From: 66-474 sp964489055
GTDB lineage: Bacteria > Pseudomonadota > Gammaproteobacteria > Xanthomonadales > Rhodanobacteraceae
Length of the DNA stretch: 64,000 nucleotides
Direction of reading: 5' to 3'
Assembly (NCBI GenBank): GCA_964489055.1
Contig: CAZAXF010000010.1
Span: 7,581 to 71,580 of the forward strand
In this document: positions 8,404-16,511 of the stretch, in pieces
Layout: the number at the start of each line of letters is the position of its first letter
How positions within the stretch are numbered: the stretch's first letter is position 1
The notes under the pieces: generated by a model
The model's input: only the letters and a program-made list of their open reading frames with translations
What the model was told of the DNA's origin: nothing
Databases searched by the model: none
Program-made: the position numbers and the translations under genes

Positions 8404-9456
8404 ATGAAACGCACCGCTTTTGGATCCGCCGCCGCGGCAGCGCTTGGCGCGGCCGTGCTGTTTGGTGCGAGCACGCCGTTGGCCAAACAGCTCCTCAACG
8501 ACATTTCTCCCGTGCTGCTCGCGGGCCTGTTGTACCTCGGGAGCGGCATTGGCCTCGGCACCGTTCGGCTGGTGCGTGACCGCGGCTGGCGTATGCCGAC
8601 CATGACCGGGCGCGAGTGGTTGTGGCTGGCGCTCGCGATCGGTTTTGGCGGCGTGCTCGGACCGCTCGCCCTGATGCTCGGGCTCACCCGTACTTCGGCG
8701 GCAACCGCCTCGCTGTTGCTGAACCTCGAAGCTGTATTGACGGCGGTACTGGCGTGGGTCGTGTTCCGCGAGAACGCCAATCGCCGCATCGTCACCGGCA
8801 TGACGCTGATCGTCGCAGGCGCGGTGCTGCTCGCATGGCAAGGATCGTCGCGCGGACTCGGCTGGGGCGCGGTGCTGGTGGCCGGAGCCTGCCTGTGCTG
8901 GGCGCTCGACAACAATTTCACACGCAAGGTGTCAGCCAACGACGCACTGTTCCTCGCGGGCTCCAAGGGCACCGTGGCCGGTGTCGTCAATACCGGGATT
9001 GCCTTGGCGCTGGGTGCGCACATCCCGGCGGCGTTCGACGTTGGCGAGGCGATGGTGGTCGGGCTGCTGAGCTATGGCGTCAGTCTCGTGTTGTTCGTGC
9101 TGGCACTGCGCGGCGTCGGCGCGGCGCGCACCGGCGCGTACTTTTCGACCGCGCCGTTCTTCGGCGCGGCGATCGCTATCCTCGCGTTTGGCGATCACGC
9201 CTCGCCGGTGTTCTGGCTGGCAGCGGTGCTGATGGGCGCGGGCGTATGGCTGCACCTGACCGAGCCGCATACGCATTGGCACACGGCCGCAGCGCTCACG
9301 CACACCCATCCGCATGTGCACGACGGCCAGCATCAGCATACGCACGATTTCCCGTGGGATGGCACCGAACCGCATGCGCATCCGCACACCCACGAACCGC
9401 TGACACACAATCATCCGCACTCTCCCGACATCCGTCACCAGCAGAGACACGACTGA
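8404..9456 (+). CDS. DMT/EamA-family exporter with His-rich C-terminal tail
   Basis: This 350-residue protein has ten predicted membrane helices in two EamA repeats (first near 15-125, with GASTPLAKQLL; second near 140-280, with CLCWALDNNFTRKVSANDALF). The last 68 residues hold 20 histidines in HTH/HPH repeats, a likely metal-binding or metal-sensing tail that ordinary EamA transporters lack. The ATG at 8404 follows GGAGGG. The frame is open further upstream but overlaps the exchanger gene. It lies 53 bp after the exchanger, and the two are probably co-transcribed. Its substrate is not known; tail and neighbours suggest a divalent metal or a metal-linked metabolite. Confidence 0.88.
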   Translation: MKRTAFGSAAAAALGAAVLFGASTPLAKQLLNDISPVLLAGLLYLGSGIGLGTVRLVRDRGWRMPTMTGREWLWLALAIGFGGVLGPLALMLGLTRTSAATASLLLNLEAVLTAVLAWVVFRENANRRIVTGMTLIVAGAVLLAWQGSSRGLGWGAVLVAGACLCWALDNNFTRKVSANDALFLAGSKGTVAGVVNTGIALALGAHIPAAFDVGEAMVVGLLSYGVSLVLFVLALRGVGAARTGAYFSTAPFFGAAIAILAFGDHASPVFWLAAVLMGAGVWLHLTEPHTHWHTAAALTHTHPHVHDGQHQHTHDFPWDGTEPHAHPHTHEPLTHNHPHSPDIRHQQRHD

Positions 9457-9492
9457 AGCGCGCGGGTGAACACGACCGTCACTCACTGAGGA

Positions 9493-12459
9493 ATGGGCAT
9501 GGCTTCGATCGAAAGGACCGCGTATCCGCAGTTCAAGCGCAATCCGGTAGTCCGCGAGTTGGTGGCGGCCTACACACCTACCGATCAGGAAATGGATTTC
9601 ATCGTCCAGCACGCACGGCAACCTGGGCATCGCCTGACACTCGCGCTATTGCTGAAGAGCTTTCAGCGCCTCAAGTATTTTCCTGCCCTGGAAGACATCC
9701 CGGCACAAATCACGCGCCACGTCCGTCAGGCGATGCAATTTCGCGTCAAGGTCAAGCCGGCTGAACTGAAGAAGAATACGCCATACCGCTATCATCAATG
9801 GATTCGCACCTACCTTCAGGTTCGCGCCTACGGCAAAGACGGGTTGGACGTTGCCGCCCGCGCCATCCTCGACGCAGCCGCGGTGATGGACAACCCTCCC
9901 GACTTGATCAATGTCGCCATCGAGAAGTTGGTGCGCGAACGCATCGAGCTGCCGGCCTTTTCCACGCTGGATCGCCTGACACGCCGGTTGCGGGCGTTGG
10001 TCAATGGTCGCTTCTTCACCCAGATCGATGCCCGATTGACGGAAGATGAAAAGCAACGCTTGGACGCATTGTTGGTCGTTGCCAGCGACGTTGGGAAAAG
10101 CCCCCTGCAGGTGATCAAACGGCTGCCGAAGCGTTCCTCGTTGAAGCATTTCCAAGAACTCGTCGACCAATTCAATCATCTGGACGAGCTGGTCGGCTCG
10201 GAAATGCACTTGCGTGACATTCCGGAGCTCAAACGCAAGCACTTTGCCGCAGAAGCTCGCGCCCTTGATGCCTCGGAATTGCGCGACATGCGTCCGACGA
10301 AGCGCCACGCATTCCTGCTTTGCCTGATCCACCGGGCCAGGGTGCAGGTCCGGGACGATCTTGCCGAGATGTTCATCAAACGCATCGGCAACATTCACAA
10401 CCGCGGCAAACAAGAGCTCGATCAATTGCGTCTGCGCTACCGCGAGAAGGCAGAAACGCTGGTAGCCACCATGTCCGATGTCATCCGGGTACTGGACCAG
10501 CACAGGAGCGACACGGAAGCGGGGCGCGAGATTCGCCGCTTGGTCATCGCACGGGGCGGTACGGATACGCTGCAGGAAGATTGCCTTGCCATCGCAGCGC
10601 ACAGCGGTGACAACTACCTGCCGCTTCTGTTGCCGCACTACAAGAGCCATCGTCCGACCATCCTGCGCATGGTCCGCCTGCTGCGTTTGCATTCCACCAC
10701 CGAAGATCATTCGCTGATGGATGCAGTGGAGCTGGTGCTGTCAGAAGAGCGCAACCGATCCGAGTGGCTGGACGAACCGGTCGATCTGGCGTTCACCACC
10801 CAGCTCTGGCGCAAAACACTTATTCATCGTACCGAGTCGGGCGAGGAGCGCATCCATCGACGGCACTTCGAGGTCTGCGTGTTTTCCGCCTTGGCCAGTG
10901 AGCTGAAATCCGGTGACGTGGCTGTAGAGGGATCGGAGGCTTACGCTGACTATGGCGAGCAGTTGTTGTCTTGGGAGGAATGCGAGCCGCTCGTTGATGA
11001 TTACTGCCAGCAACTCGATCTTCCATCGAATGCGGTGGAATTCGTCAACGCGTTGCAGGCGCAACTCATGGAGGTGGCTGAAAGCACCGATCAGGAATAC
11101 GTCAACAATGGCCAGGTCGTCATCGACGAGCAAGGCATACCCGTCCTCAAACGGCACAAGGCAAAAGACATGAGCCGTAGCGCCCGTGCGCTCGAAACGG
11201 CGATTCAGGAGCGTTTGCACGAACGCAGCGTGATCGATGTGCTCTGCGACGTGGGGCACTGGACGAAGTGGCATCGTCACTTCGGCCCCTTGTCCGGCTC
11301 GGATCCCAAAATCGACCAGCCGGCTGTGCGCTATGTGCTGACCGCGTTCACCTATGGTTGCAATCTGGGGCCTGCACAGGCGGCCCGGCATTTTCGGGGT
11401 GCCGTAAGTGAGCACATGCTCTCGTTCGTCAACCGGCGGCACGTCGATGCAAACAAGCTGGCGGCTGCCTGTCGGGACATCATCAACAGCTACGCTGGGC
11501 TCCAACTTCCCAAGCACTGGGGTGATGCCAAGCGCGCCGCGGCGGACGGTACCAAGTACGAGATGTACATCCAGAACTCGTTGGCTTCCTACCACATCCG
11601 GTACGGCGGCTACGGCGGAATTGCTTACCACCACGTGTCGGATACCTATGTGGCGCTCTTCAGCCACTTCATTCCCTGCGGCGTCTGGGAAGCGGTCTAC
11701 ATCATCGACGGCCTTTTGAAGAACACATCGGAGATCCAGCCGAACATCGTCCACGCCGATACCCAAGGGCAGTCGCTGCCGGTGTTCGGCCTTTCCCATC
11801 TGTTGGGCATTCAGCTCATGCCGCGTATACGCAACTGGCAGGACTATCGGTTCTTCCGGCCTGATGAGGACACGACTTACGAACATATCGATGCCTTGTT
11901 CCGCGACAAAGTCGATTGGGACTTGATCGAGACGCACTGGAAAGACCTGATGCGTGTCGTGCTGTCGATCAAGGCCGGCAAGATTGCGGCATCAACATTG
12001 CTGCGCAAGCTCGGCAACAACAGCCGCAAGAACCGGCTCTATCAAGCGTTCCGTGCGCTGGGCGCCGCGGTACGCACGCTTTTCCTGCTGCAGTACATTT
12101 CCGACAGCGACCTCCGCGAGCAGATCACGGCGTCGACGAACAAGGTCGAAGCGTACAACGGCTTTGCGAAGCACTTCTTCTTTGGCGGGGAAGGGGTGAT
12201 CGCGGATAATGACCCGGTCGAGCAGGAAAAGATCGTGAAGTACAACGACCTGGTCGCGAACGCGGTGATCTTCCACAACGTCGTCGAACAGACCCGCATC
12301 ATCAAGCGCTTGATGCGGGAAGGGTGGAAGATCACACCGGCGGATGTTGCGACGCTCAGTCCCTATGTGACCAGCCACATCAAACGATTCGGCGATTACT
12401 TTATCGACAACGACGTCGTCCCAGAACCGTACGACGGAGAATTGGCCTTGGCTGCCTGA
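9493..12459 (+). CDS. tnpA: Tn3-family transposase TnpA
   Basis: This full-length 988-residue DDE transposase of the Tn3 family catalyses replicative transposition by binding 38-bp terminal repeats. It has the N-terminal DUF4158-type DNA-binding region (FKRNPVVRELVAAYTPTDQE) and the catalytic region with Asp in AADGTKYEMY near 680, Asp in VHADTQGQSLPVFG near 755, and Glu in NKVEAYNGFAKHFFFGGEG near 890. No frameshift is seen. The gene ends 103 bp before a terminal inverted repeat (12525-12562), the usual layout in this family. No serine resolvase is adjacent. A tyrosine recombinase and KfrA-like pair of the kind used by Tn4651 relatives lies 11 kb to the right. Confidence 0.95.
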   Translation: MGMASIERTAYPQFKRNPVVRELVAAYTPTDQEMDFIVQHARQPGHRLTLALLLKSFQRLKYFPALEDIPAQITRHVRQAMQFRVKVKPAELKKNTPYRYHQWIRTYLQVRAYGKDGLDVAARAILDAAAVMDNPPDLINVAIEKLVRERIELPAFSTLDRLTRRLRALVNGRFFTQIDARLTEDEKQRLDALLVVASDVGKSPLQVIKRLPKRSSLKHFQELVDQFNHLDELVGSEMHLRDIPELKRKHFAAEARALDASELRDMRPTKRHAFLLCLIHRARVQVRDDLAEMFIKRIGNIHNRGKQELDQLRLRYREKAETLVATMSDVIRVLDQHRSDTEAGREIRRLVIARGGTDTLQEDCLAIAAHSGDNYLPLLLPHYKSHRPTILRMVRLLRLHSTTEDHSLMDAVELVLSEERNRSEWLDEPVDLAFTTQLWRKTLIHRTESGEERIHRRHFEVCVFSALASELKSGDVAVEGSEAYADYGEQLLSWEECEPLVDDYCQQLDLPSNAVEFVNALQAQLMEVAESTDQEYVNNGQVVIDEQGIPVLKRHKAKDMSRSARALETAIQERLHERSVIDVLCDVGHWTKWHRHFGPLSGSDPKIDQPAVRYVLTAFTYGCNLGPAQAARHFRGAVSEHMLSFVNRRHVDANKLAAACRDIINSYAGLQLPKHWGDAKRAAADGTKYEMYIQNSLASYHIRYGGYGGIAYHHVSDTYVALFSHFIPCGVWEAVYIIDGLLKNTSEIQPNIVHADTQGQSLPVFGLSHLLGIQLMPRIRNWQDYRFFRPDEDTTYEHIDALFRDKVDWDLIETHWKDLMRVVLSIKAGKIAASTLLRKLGNNSRKNRLYQAFRALGAAVRTLFLLQYISDSDLREQITASTNKVEAYNGFAKHFFFGGEGVIADNDPVEQEKIVKYNDLVANAVIFHNVVEQTRIIKRLMREGWKITPADVATLSPYVTSHIKRFGDYFIDNDVVPEPYDGELALAA

Positions 12460-12524
12460 AGGTTTGAGGGCGGCGATTCTTCCATTTTTTGGCCAACCGC
12501 GTGAATTTATGGAGAAATACGATT

Positions 12525-12562
12525 CCTATAGGGCATTTTTACACGTATCTCGGCTGTACCCC
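12525..12562. repeat. Terminal inverted repeat of the Tn3-family transposon (right end)
   Basis: The sequence ends TATCTCGGCTGTACCCC at 12562. Read inwards on the minus strand this is GGGGTACAGCCGAGATACG, closely matching the GGGGTTATGCCGAGATAAG-type terminus known for Tn4651 relatives. It sits 103 bp after tnpA, as expected. The 38-bp length is taken from the family. No left partner was found in the window. Confidence 0.75.
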
Positions 12563-12631
12563 ACTTCGTGGGTTCGTCCGGAATGACGAGTTTGGCAGGC
12601 CGGGCTGCGGACCTTCAGGCATGGGAAACGT

Positions 12632-13849
12632 GTGATGGGTGACACCAGCGGCAAGGCCCTTTCCGGCATCAAGGTCCTGGACCTCTCGCGCGTGCTGGCC
12701 GGTCCGTTCTGCACCCAGATGCTGGCCGACCTCGGCGCGGAAGTCCTGAAGATCGAGTCGCGGCGCGGCGACGACACGCGGCGCTGGGGACCCCCGTTCC
12801 GGGACGGCGAAAGTGCCTACTTCCAATCGGCCAACCGCGGCAAGCAGAGCCTCGCGATCGACCTGAAGGATCCGCGCGGGGCGAATCTGGTGCGGCGCCT
12901 GGCCGCGCGCGCCGACATCCTGATCGAGAACTTCAAGTGCGGCGACATGCAGCGCTTCGGGCTGGAGTACGACGCGCTCAGGAAAATCAACCCGCGCCTC
13001 GTCTACGCGTCCATCACCGGCTTCGGCCAGGACGGGCCGCGTGCCCACGATCCAGGCTACGACGTGGTGCTGCAGGCGATGACCGGCATCATGAGCGTCA
13101 CCGGCGATGCCGACGGCGAGCCGCGCAAGGTCGGCGTGGCGTGGATCGACGTCCTCACCGGCATGATGGCGGCCGTCGGCATCCTGGCTGCGCTCAACGA
13201 ACGCCACGCCAGCGGGGAAGGGCAGTACATCGACCTGTCGCTGTTCGACGTCGGCGTGATGGCCATGGCCAACCAGGCGCAGAGCTTCCTGATGACCGGT
13301 GACGTACCGCGCCGGATGGGCAACGGCCATCCCCAGATCGTTCCGTACCAGACCTTCCGGGCCGCGGATGACTGGTTCATGCTCGCGGTCGGAAACGACG
13401 ACCAGTACCACCGCATGACCCAGGCCGCCGGCCATCCGGAACTGTGGGAAGACGAGCGCTACCGCACCAACGCGGGCCGCGTGGCCGCGCGAGACGAGCT
13501 GGTCGGCCGGTTGCAGGAAATCTTCGGCCAGGACTCGCGCCAGGCCTGGCTGGAAAAATTCAGGGCCGCCGGCGTACCCGCAGCGCCCATCCTCGACCTC
13601 GCGGGCGTGTTCGCCGATCCCCAGGCCGCCGCACGCGGCCTCAAATGGCGTGTGCCACACCCGAAGCTTGGTACGATCGATGTCGTCGCCAATGCACTGC
13701 AGCACATGAGTCGCACGCCCGCGACGCCCGGCACCGCGCCGCCAACGCTCGGCGAGCAAGGCCGCGCTGCGCTCGCGCGATGGTTGTCCCTGGATGCGGG
13801 CACCTACGCGGAGCTGGTGCAAGCCGGTGTGATCGCTGCGGAAGGATGA
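12632..13849 (+). CDS. CaiB/BaiF family (class III) CoA-transferase
   Basis: This 405-residue family III CoA-transferase moves CoA between carboxylic acids through an aspartyl-CoA intermediate. It has the N-terminal motif LDLSRVLAGPFCTQMLADLGAEVLKIE (residues 14-40, in part), the central GFGQDGPRAHDPGYDVVLQA with the catalytic Asp (DPGYD) near residue 149, and the C-terminal AAGVPAAPILDLAGVFADPQ. The length is typical. The start is GTG at 12632 or the ATG directly after it. The Tn3 terminal repeat ends 69 bp upstream, so the native promoter may have been displaced. The substrate acid cannot be told. Confidence 0.92.
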   Translation: MMGDTSGKALSGIKVLDLSRVLAGPFCTQMLADLGAEVLKIESRRGDDTRRWGPPFRDGESAYFQSANRGKQSLAIDLKDPRGANLVRRLAARADILIENFKCGDMQRFGLEYDALRKINPRLVYASITGFGQDGPRAHDPGYDVVLQAMTGIMSVTGDADGEPRKVGVAWIDVLTGMMAAVGILAALNERHASGEGQYIDLSLFDVGVMAMANQAQSFLMTGDVPRRMGNGHPQIVPYQTFRAADDWFMLAVGNDDQYHRMTQAAGHPELWEDERYRTNAGRVAARDELVGRLQEIFGQDSRQAWLEKFRAAGVPAAPILDLAGVFADPQAAARGLKWRVPHPKLGTIDVVANALQHMSRTPATPGTAPPTLGEQGRAALARWLSLDAGTYAELVQAGVIAAEG

Positions 13850-13857
13850 TTCGGATG

Positions 13858-13900
13858 CAGGGCCTGCGCCGAACCCGCAGCACGTCCACCGCAGGCCCTG
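13858..13900. terminator. Strong hairpin after the CoA-transferase gene
   Basis: CAGGGCCTGCG (13858-13868) and CGCAGGCCCTG (13890-13900) form a perfect 11-bp stem with a 21-nt loop, 8 bp after the stop. There is no T-run, so it may be a Rho-type or bidirectional terminator, or a processing site. Confidence 0.45.
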
Positions 13901-14195
13901 GATCGGGGCGAGCACGAGACGTGTCTCGCGCTGATCTGCCTGACTCCACAGGGATGCATGGTGGCCAGAGCACGGGCGGAGTCCGGCCGCGGTTTCAGTG
14001 CGTCCGTAATGACAATGACGACGACATTGAATTGATGCAAATGCCTATTGTGTCAAATTATGAATTTATGGCTGATGAGATGCTGATGGACACCGGCTGG
14101 ACCCGACCCAAGTAGCGCTGTTACGAAGTGCCAAGTAATTGTGTTATGTGACGCGATGGAGAGTGGTCCCGCCTCACGTAACAGATTTGGTTGGC

Positions 14196-14249
14196 AGTGC
14201 TTCGAAGTGACTCCGTCACTTTTCGCGAAGCAATCAGGTCAGTTTTGGA
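14196..14249 (+). repeat. Imperfect hairpin repeat, copy 1
   Basis: The copy runs from AGTGCTTCGAAGTGAC through TCC to GTCACTTTTCGCGAAGCA and on to CAGTTTTGGA. The arms AAGTGAC/GTCACTT and GCTTCG/CGAAGC pair into one long stem. About 70% of positions match copy 2. Confidence 0.65.
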
Positions 14250-14447
14250 CCGCGCACCCGAGAGTGACGTGTTCTCCTCGTGCCGGTGGCACGCTGCGCC
14301 TTTCACATAGGGAAACCCAGTAAACGTGTGAGAATTCGCTCAGCAAAGCTGTGAGATCGGCGCGCGGGACGTGCGTTGGAAGAATCTCACGGGGTTTCCG
14401 GCGTATTCACTCCCGCTTGAATTTCCTCACATCATTCCTGCGTCGGC

Positions 14448-14500
14448 GGTGCTTCAACGGGTTCCGTTACCTTTTGCGAAGCAACTACGCCTGCTTTGGA
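14448..14500 (+). repeat. Imperfect hairpin repeat, copy 2
   Basis: This direct copy of the element at 14196 has the same frame: GTGCTTC, TCCGTTACC, TTTTGCGAAGCAA, and TGCTTTGGA at the end. Differences fall in the paired arms, and the outer GCTTC/GAAGC pairing is kept. Confidence 0.65.
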
Positions 14501-14879
14501 TTGTGGACTGGTTGTCGGCTGTAGAAAAAGTTGAGCATTCGGAGCCCTAATCTTGTGCAATCAACCCGAATAGTCCTGAACAGCGGGCGACGGCTCCGAA
14601 CAACGATGAGCAACTTCTTCGACAGGGAAACCGATTGATACCGGATTCGGCCCGAGCTACGGATTGCCCACCAAAAAGGCTCCAAGGCCGGCTCTGCACG
14701 GCTACATGGCGCGCCTGACTCTTGTGCTTCAACGTACGGGGTTGACACGACCAATCGGCAAAAGCCATCTTGGCGTGTAAGAATTCTCCTACAGCACCCG
14801 AACCCCCTCGACTGCTATGCGGCCGAGGCATCAAAACGACCACGCGATACTGTAGTGGCTCGCTAACCGGAGAACGGCC

Positions 14880-15098
14880 ATGTCCAAAACCAATTCCGCT
14901 ATTGCGGGACGGGTCGCACGCCTGGAAGCCCTTGCCGCGAGCGCCTTGGTGGATCGCGAGGCAGGCAAAACCTGGCTCAACCAACCTCAAGGGGCACTCG
15001 GTGGTCAGGTGCCCCAAGACTTGATCTTGAAGGATGAGGCTGGTGCACGACAAGTGGAAGCCGTGCTGCATCAAATTGAACACGACGTGTACATCTGA
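14880..15098 (+). CDS. Short MbcA/ParS/Xre-type antitoxin toxin-binding domain (DUF2384), orphan
   Basis: This 72-residue product's second half, KTWLNQPQGALGGQVPQDLI followed by GARQVEAVLHQIEHDVYI, is the toxin-binding domain found at the C-terminus of MbcA, ParS and Xre antitoxins of RES-type and related toxins. Those antitoxins normally carry a 60-80-residue HTH before it. Here only about 25 residues precede (MSKTNSAIAGRVARLEALAA), so the DNA-binding part is missing. A ribosome site (GGAGAA) precedes the ATG, so it may still be translated. No RES-domain toxin follows. It is either a remnant or a minimal antitoxin acting on a toxin encoded elsewhere. Confidence 0.65.
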   Translation: MSKTNSAIAGRVARLEALAASALVDREAGKTWLNQPQGALGGQVPQDLILKDEAGARQVEAVLHQIEHDVYI

Positions 15099-15144
15099 TG
15101 ATGCAGCTGTATACGCAGAAGGCAGTAACGGTCGTTTCCGTCGG

Positions 15145-15663
15145 CTATTTGGGAGTGCGCCGACCCCATGTATTTGGCGTGATGTTCGATGCTGCACCGT
15201 AGAGGGGTAGCCGCGGATCTCCGAACATCCTGCGAAGACGTTGCAGATCTCGGCCCATGAACAGCCATAGATGTTCTCGGTCGAACTGAAACCGAGATCG
15301 AAACGGGAACGTTGGCCCCTCGTTGGCCGCGCCCTCGAGCAAATCGAATCCTTCCAGAATCAGCAATGTCGGAAGCGGCGTCGGTTCAAGCTCTTTCGTG
15401 CCGATCATGTGGTTGGTGTCGCACAAGCGCGTCGTGACTTGGTCGAGCAATGCGCCGGGATCGGGTCGGAGGTCGATCACTTCGGTGTGTATGCCCTTCT
15501 CCCGCGCCGCTCTCGTGATCGCGGTGCGGCAGGCGTCGGCGCATTCGTCATCCGGGCACGCCAAGATCGCCGGTGTTCGGTAGCTCGGGAACATCCGATG
15601 CACGAATGTTGCGGCTACTTCATCCGCGATGAGTTGCAGCTCGGGTTGCAGATGCCGCGTCAC
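15145..15663 (-). CDS. Hypothetical protein, convergent with the short antitoxin
   Basis: This 172-residue open frame has a GTG start and no family recognised with confidence. Features: a segment with a nucleotide-binding look near residues 99-112 (PTLLILEGFDLLEG, hydrophobic strand followed by acidic residue), several Cys in DDECADACRTAI near residue 40, and an aromatic C-terminal region (FQFDREHLWLFMGRDLQRLRRMF). Another open frame, 15620-15922 on the same strand, overlaps its 5' part in a different frame and also looks protein-like, so a frameshift in a longer ancestral gene is possible. Treated as real because of length and composition; function unknown. Confidence 0.45.
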   Translation of the reverse strand: MTRHLQPELQLIADEVAATFVHRMFPSYRTPAILACPDDECADACRTAITRAAREKGIHTEVIDLRPDPGALLDQVTTRLCDTNHMIGTKELEPTPLPTLLILEGFDLLEGAANEGPTFPFRSRFQFDREHLWLFMGRDLQRLRRMFGDPRLPLYGAASNITPNTWGRRTPK

Positions 15664-15984
15664 AGCCGAATCGTAGCCGGTGAGCTCGCAGCGCGCCGCT
15701 GATTGCGTAAGCTTCCCCGTCAGGCAGACACGTCAAAAGTAGGGCTTCCGGGGACTTGGTGACGGCACTCGGCCGGGGTGATGTCACCCAGGCCGTCGCA
15801 GATCGGGCGCAGTCCGGCCAGAAGCGGTCGTTCGCCAGCCGCACATGCTCTGCGAACTGCAGGTCGAAAGGGAGCATCTGGCTTTCTAGCCTATCCACGG
15901 CCGCTGTTGAAAATTTGAGCATTTGTTTTGATTCAGTAGGTCATGGGACTACTCGCGAACGCCAATCACGCCTAAGAAAGACGC

Positions 15985-16272
15985 TTGCGCCCCGTTCCAG
16001 AGGGTGCGGCCGCGGTGCCGAATCTGGATTTCCAGCGCGAGTTACCTTGGCTGGATGCTACCGGACGGCACGAGCGGCTGGCCGAGGTGTCTGCATTTGC
16101 CAACGCTGGCGAGAGTGATTTAGTGTACGGTGGCGACGAAGATGGTGAGAGCTGGGCTGCCGACCAGCCTGCAGCAACTGCTGCGCATCCCTTCTTGAAC
16201 CTAGTCTGGCATGTACCCGGGCTGGGGCGCTCTTTCAGCTACAAGACCGCCGGCGAATGGACGGACCAGTGA
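15985..16272 (+). pseudogene. Fragment of an AlbA_2 (Schlafen-type) ATP-binding protein
   Basis: Residues 13-52 of this short frame (LDFQRELPWLDATGRHERLA, then EVSAFANAGESDLVYGGDED) match the start of the AlbA_2 domain found in Schlafen-like predicted ATP-binding and transcription-regulatory proteins of defence islands. Such proteins run to 350-600 residues, but here the similarity stops after about 40 residues and the frame runs into the next gene. The consensus GGGDLV(F/Y)GIDED is also altered. Best read as a decayed remnant; 15664-15984 holds no other supported gene. Confidence 0.5.
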
Positions 16273-16511
16273 TTAGCCTAGACCGAGTGGAACTTGACAT
16301 CCCCTGCCCACGGTGCCGGTTCGAGAACAGCATCTTCTACAGACAGGCGCGACTTCGAGACGTCATCATCTGCCGGGGCTGCAAGACGAACATCCGGCTG
16401 GACGACCACATGAACGAATGTCGCAAGGCGCGCCAACAGATGAACCAAGCGTTTGCCGAACTCGAGCAGATTCTCGCCTCACTCAACAAGACCATCACCA
16501 TCAGGCTCTGA
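16257..16511 (+). CDS. Small zinc-ribbon/coiled-coil protein, first gene of a candidate defence pair
   Basis: This 84-residue protein has a zinc ribbon made of CPRC (17-20) and CRGC (39-42), followed by a helical, probably coiled-coil tail (CRKARQQMNQAFAELEQILA). The family was not recognised. It ends with TGA directly abutting the ATG of the next gene (TGAATG at 16509-16514), so the two proteins are almost certainly made together. A zinc ribbon plus short coil next to a nuclease-like partner suggests a nucleic-acid- or partner-binding adaptor; that role is inferred. Confidence 0.75.
   Translation: MDGPVISLDRVELDIPCPRCRFENSIFYRQARLRDVIICRGCKTNIRLDDHMNECRKARQQMNQAFAELEQILASLNKTITIRL

Larger units (their letters stand above)
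1..12562. mobile_element. Probable right part of a Tn3-family metal-resistance transposon
   Basis: The tnpA gene and its terminal repeat mark the right end at 12562. No second copy of the repeat was seen between 1 and 9492, so the left end probably lies before base 1 and the czc, czcD, MerR, exchanger and DMT genes would be cargo. An alternative is a one-ended remnant inserted beside chromosomal metal genes. The extent is inferred. Confidence 0.4.
13901..14879. other. Non-coding, repeat-bearing left edge of the accessory island
   Basis: About 1 kb without a convincing gene. It has AT-rich patches (around 14020-14070), an inverted pair CTGTTACG (14118-14125)/CGTAACAG spaced by about 50 bp, and two imperfect copies of a hairpin repeat annotated separately. 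Short open frames on both strands have no family features. It may hold the end of an integrated element. Confidence 0.5.

Noticed and set aside
14196..14500. Integron attC sites
   Set aside because: There is no GTTRRRY/RYYYAAC core pair, no integron integrase, and the tyrosine recombinase at 24115 lacks an obvious integron-specific insertion.
15620..15922. 100-codon minus-strand frame upstream of the 15145-15663 gene
   Set aside because: It overlaps that gene in another frame and has no recognisable domain; kept only as a hint of a possible frameshift.
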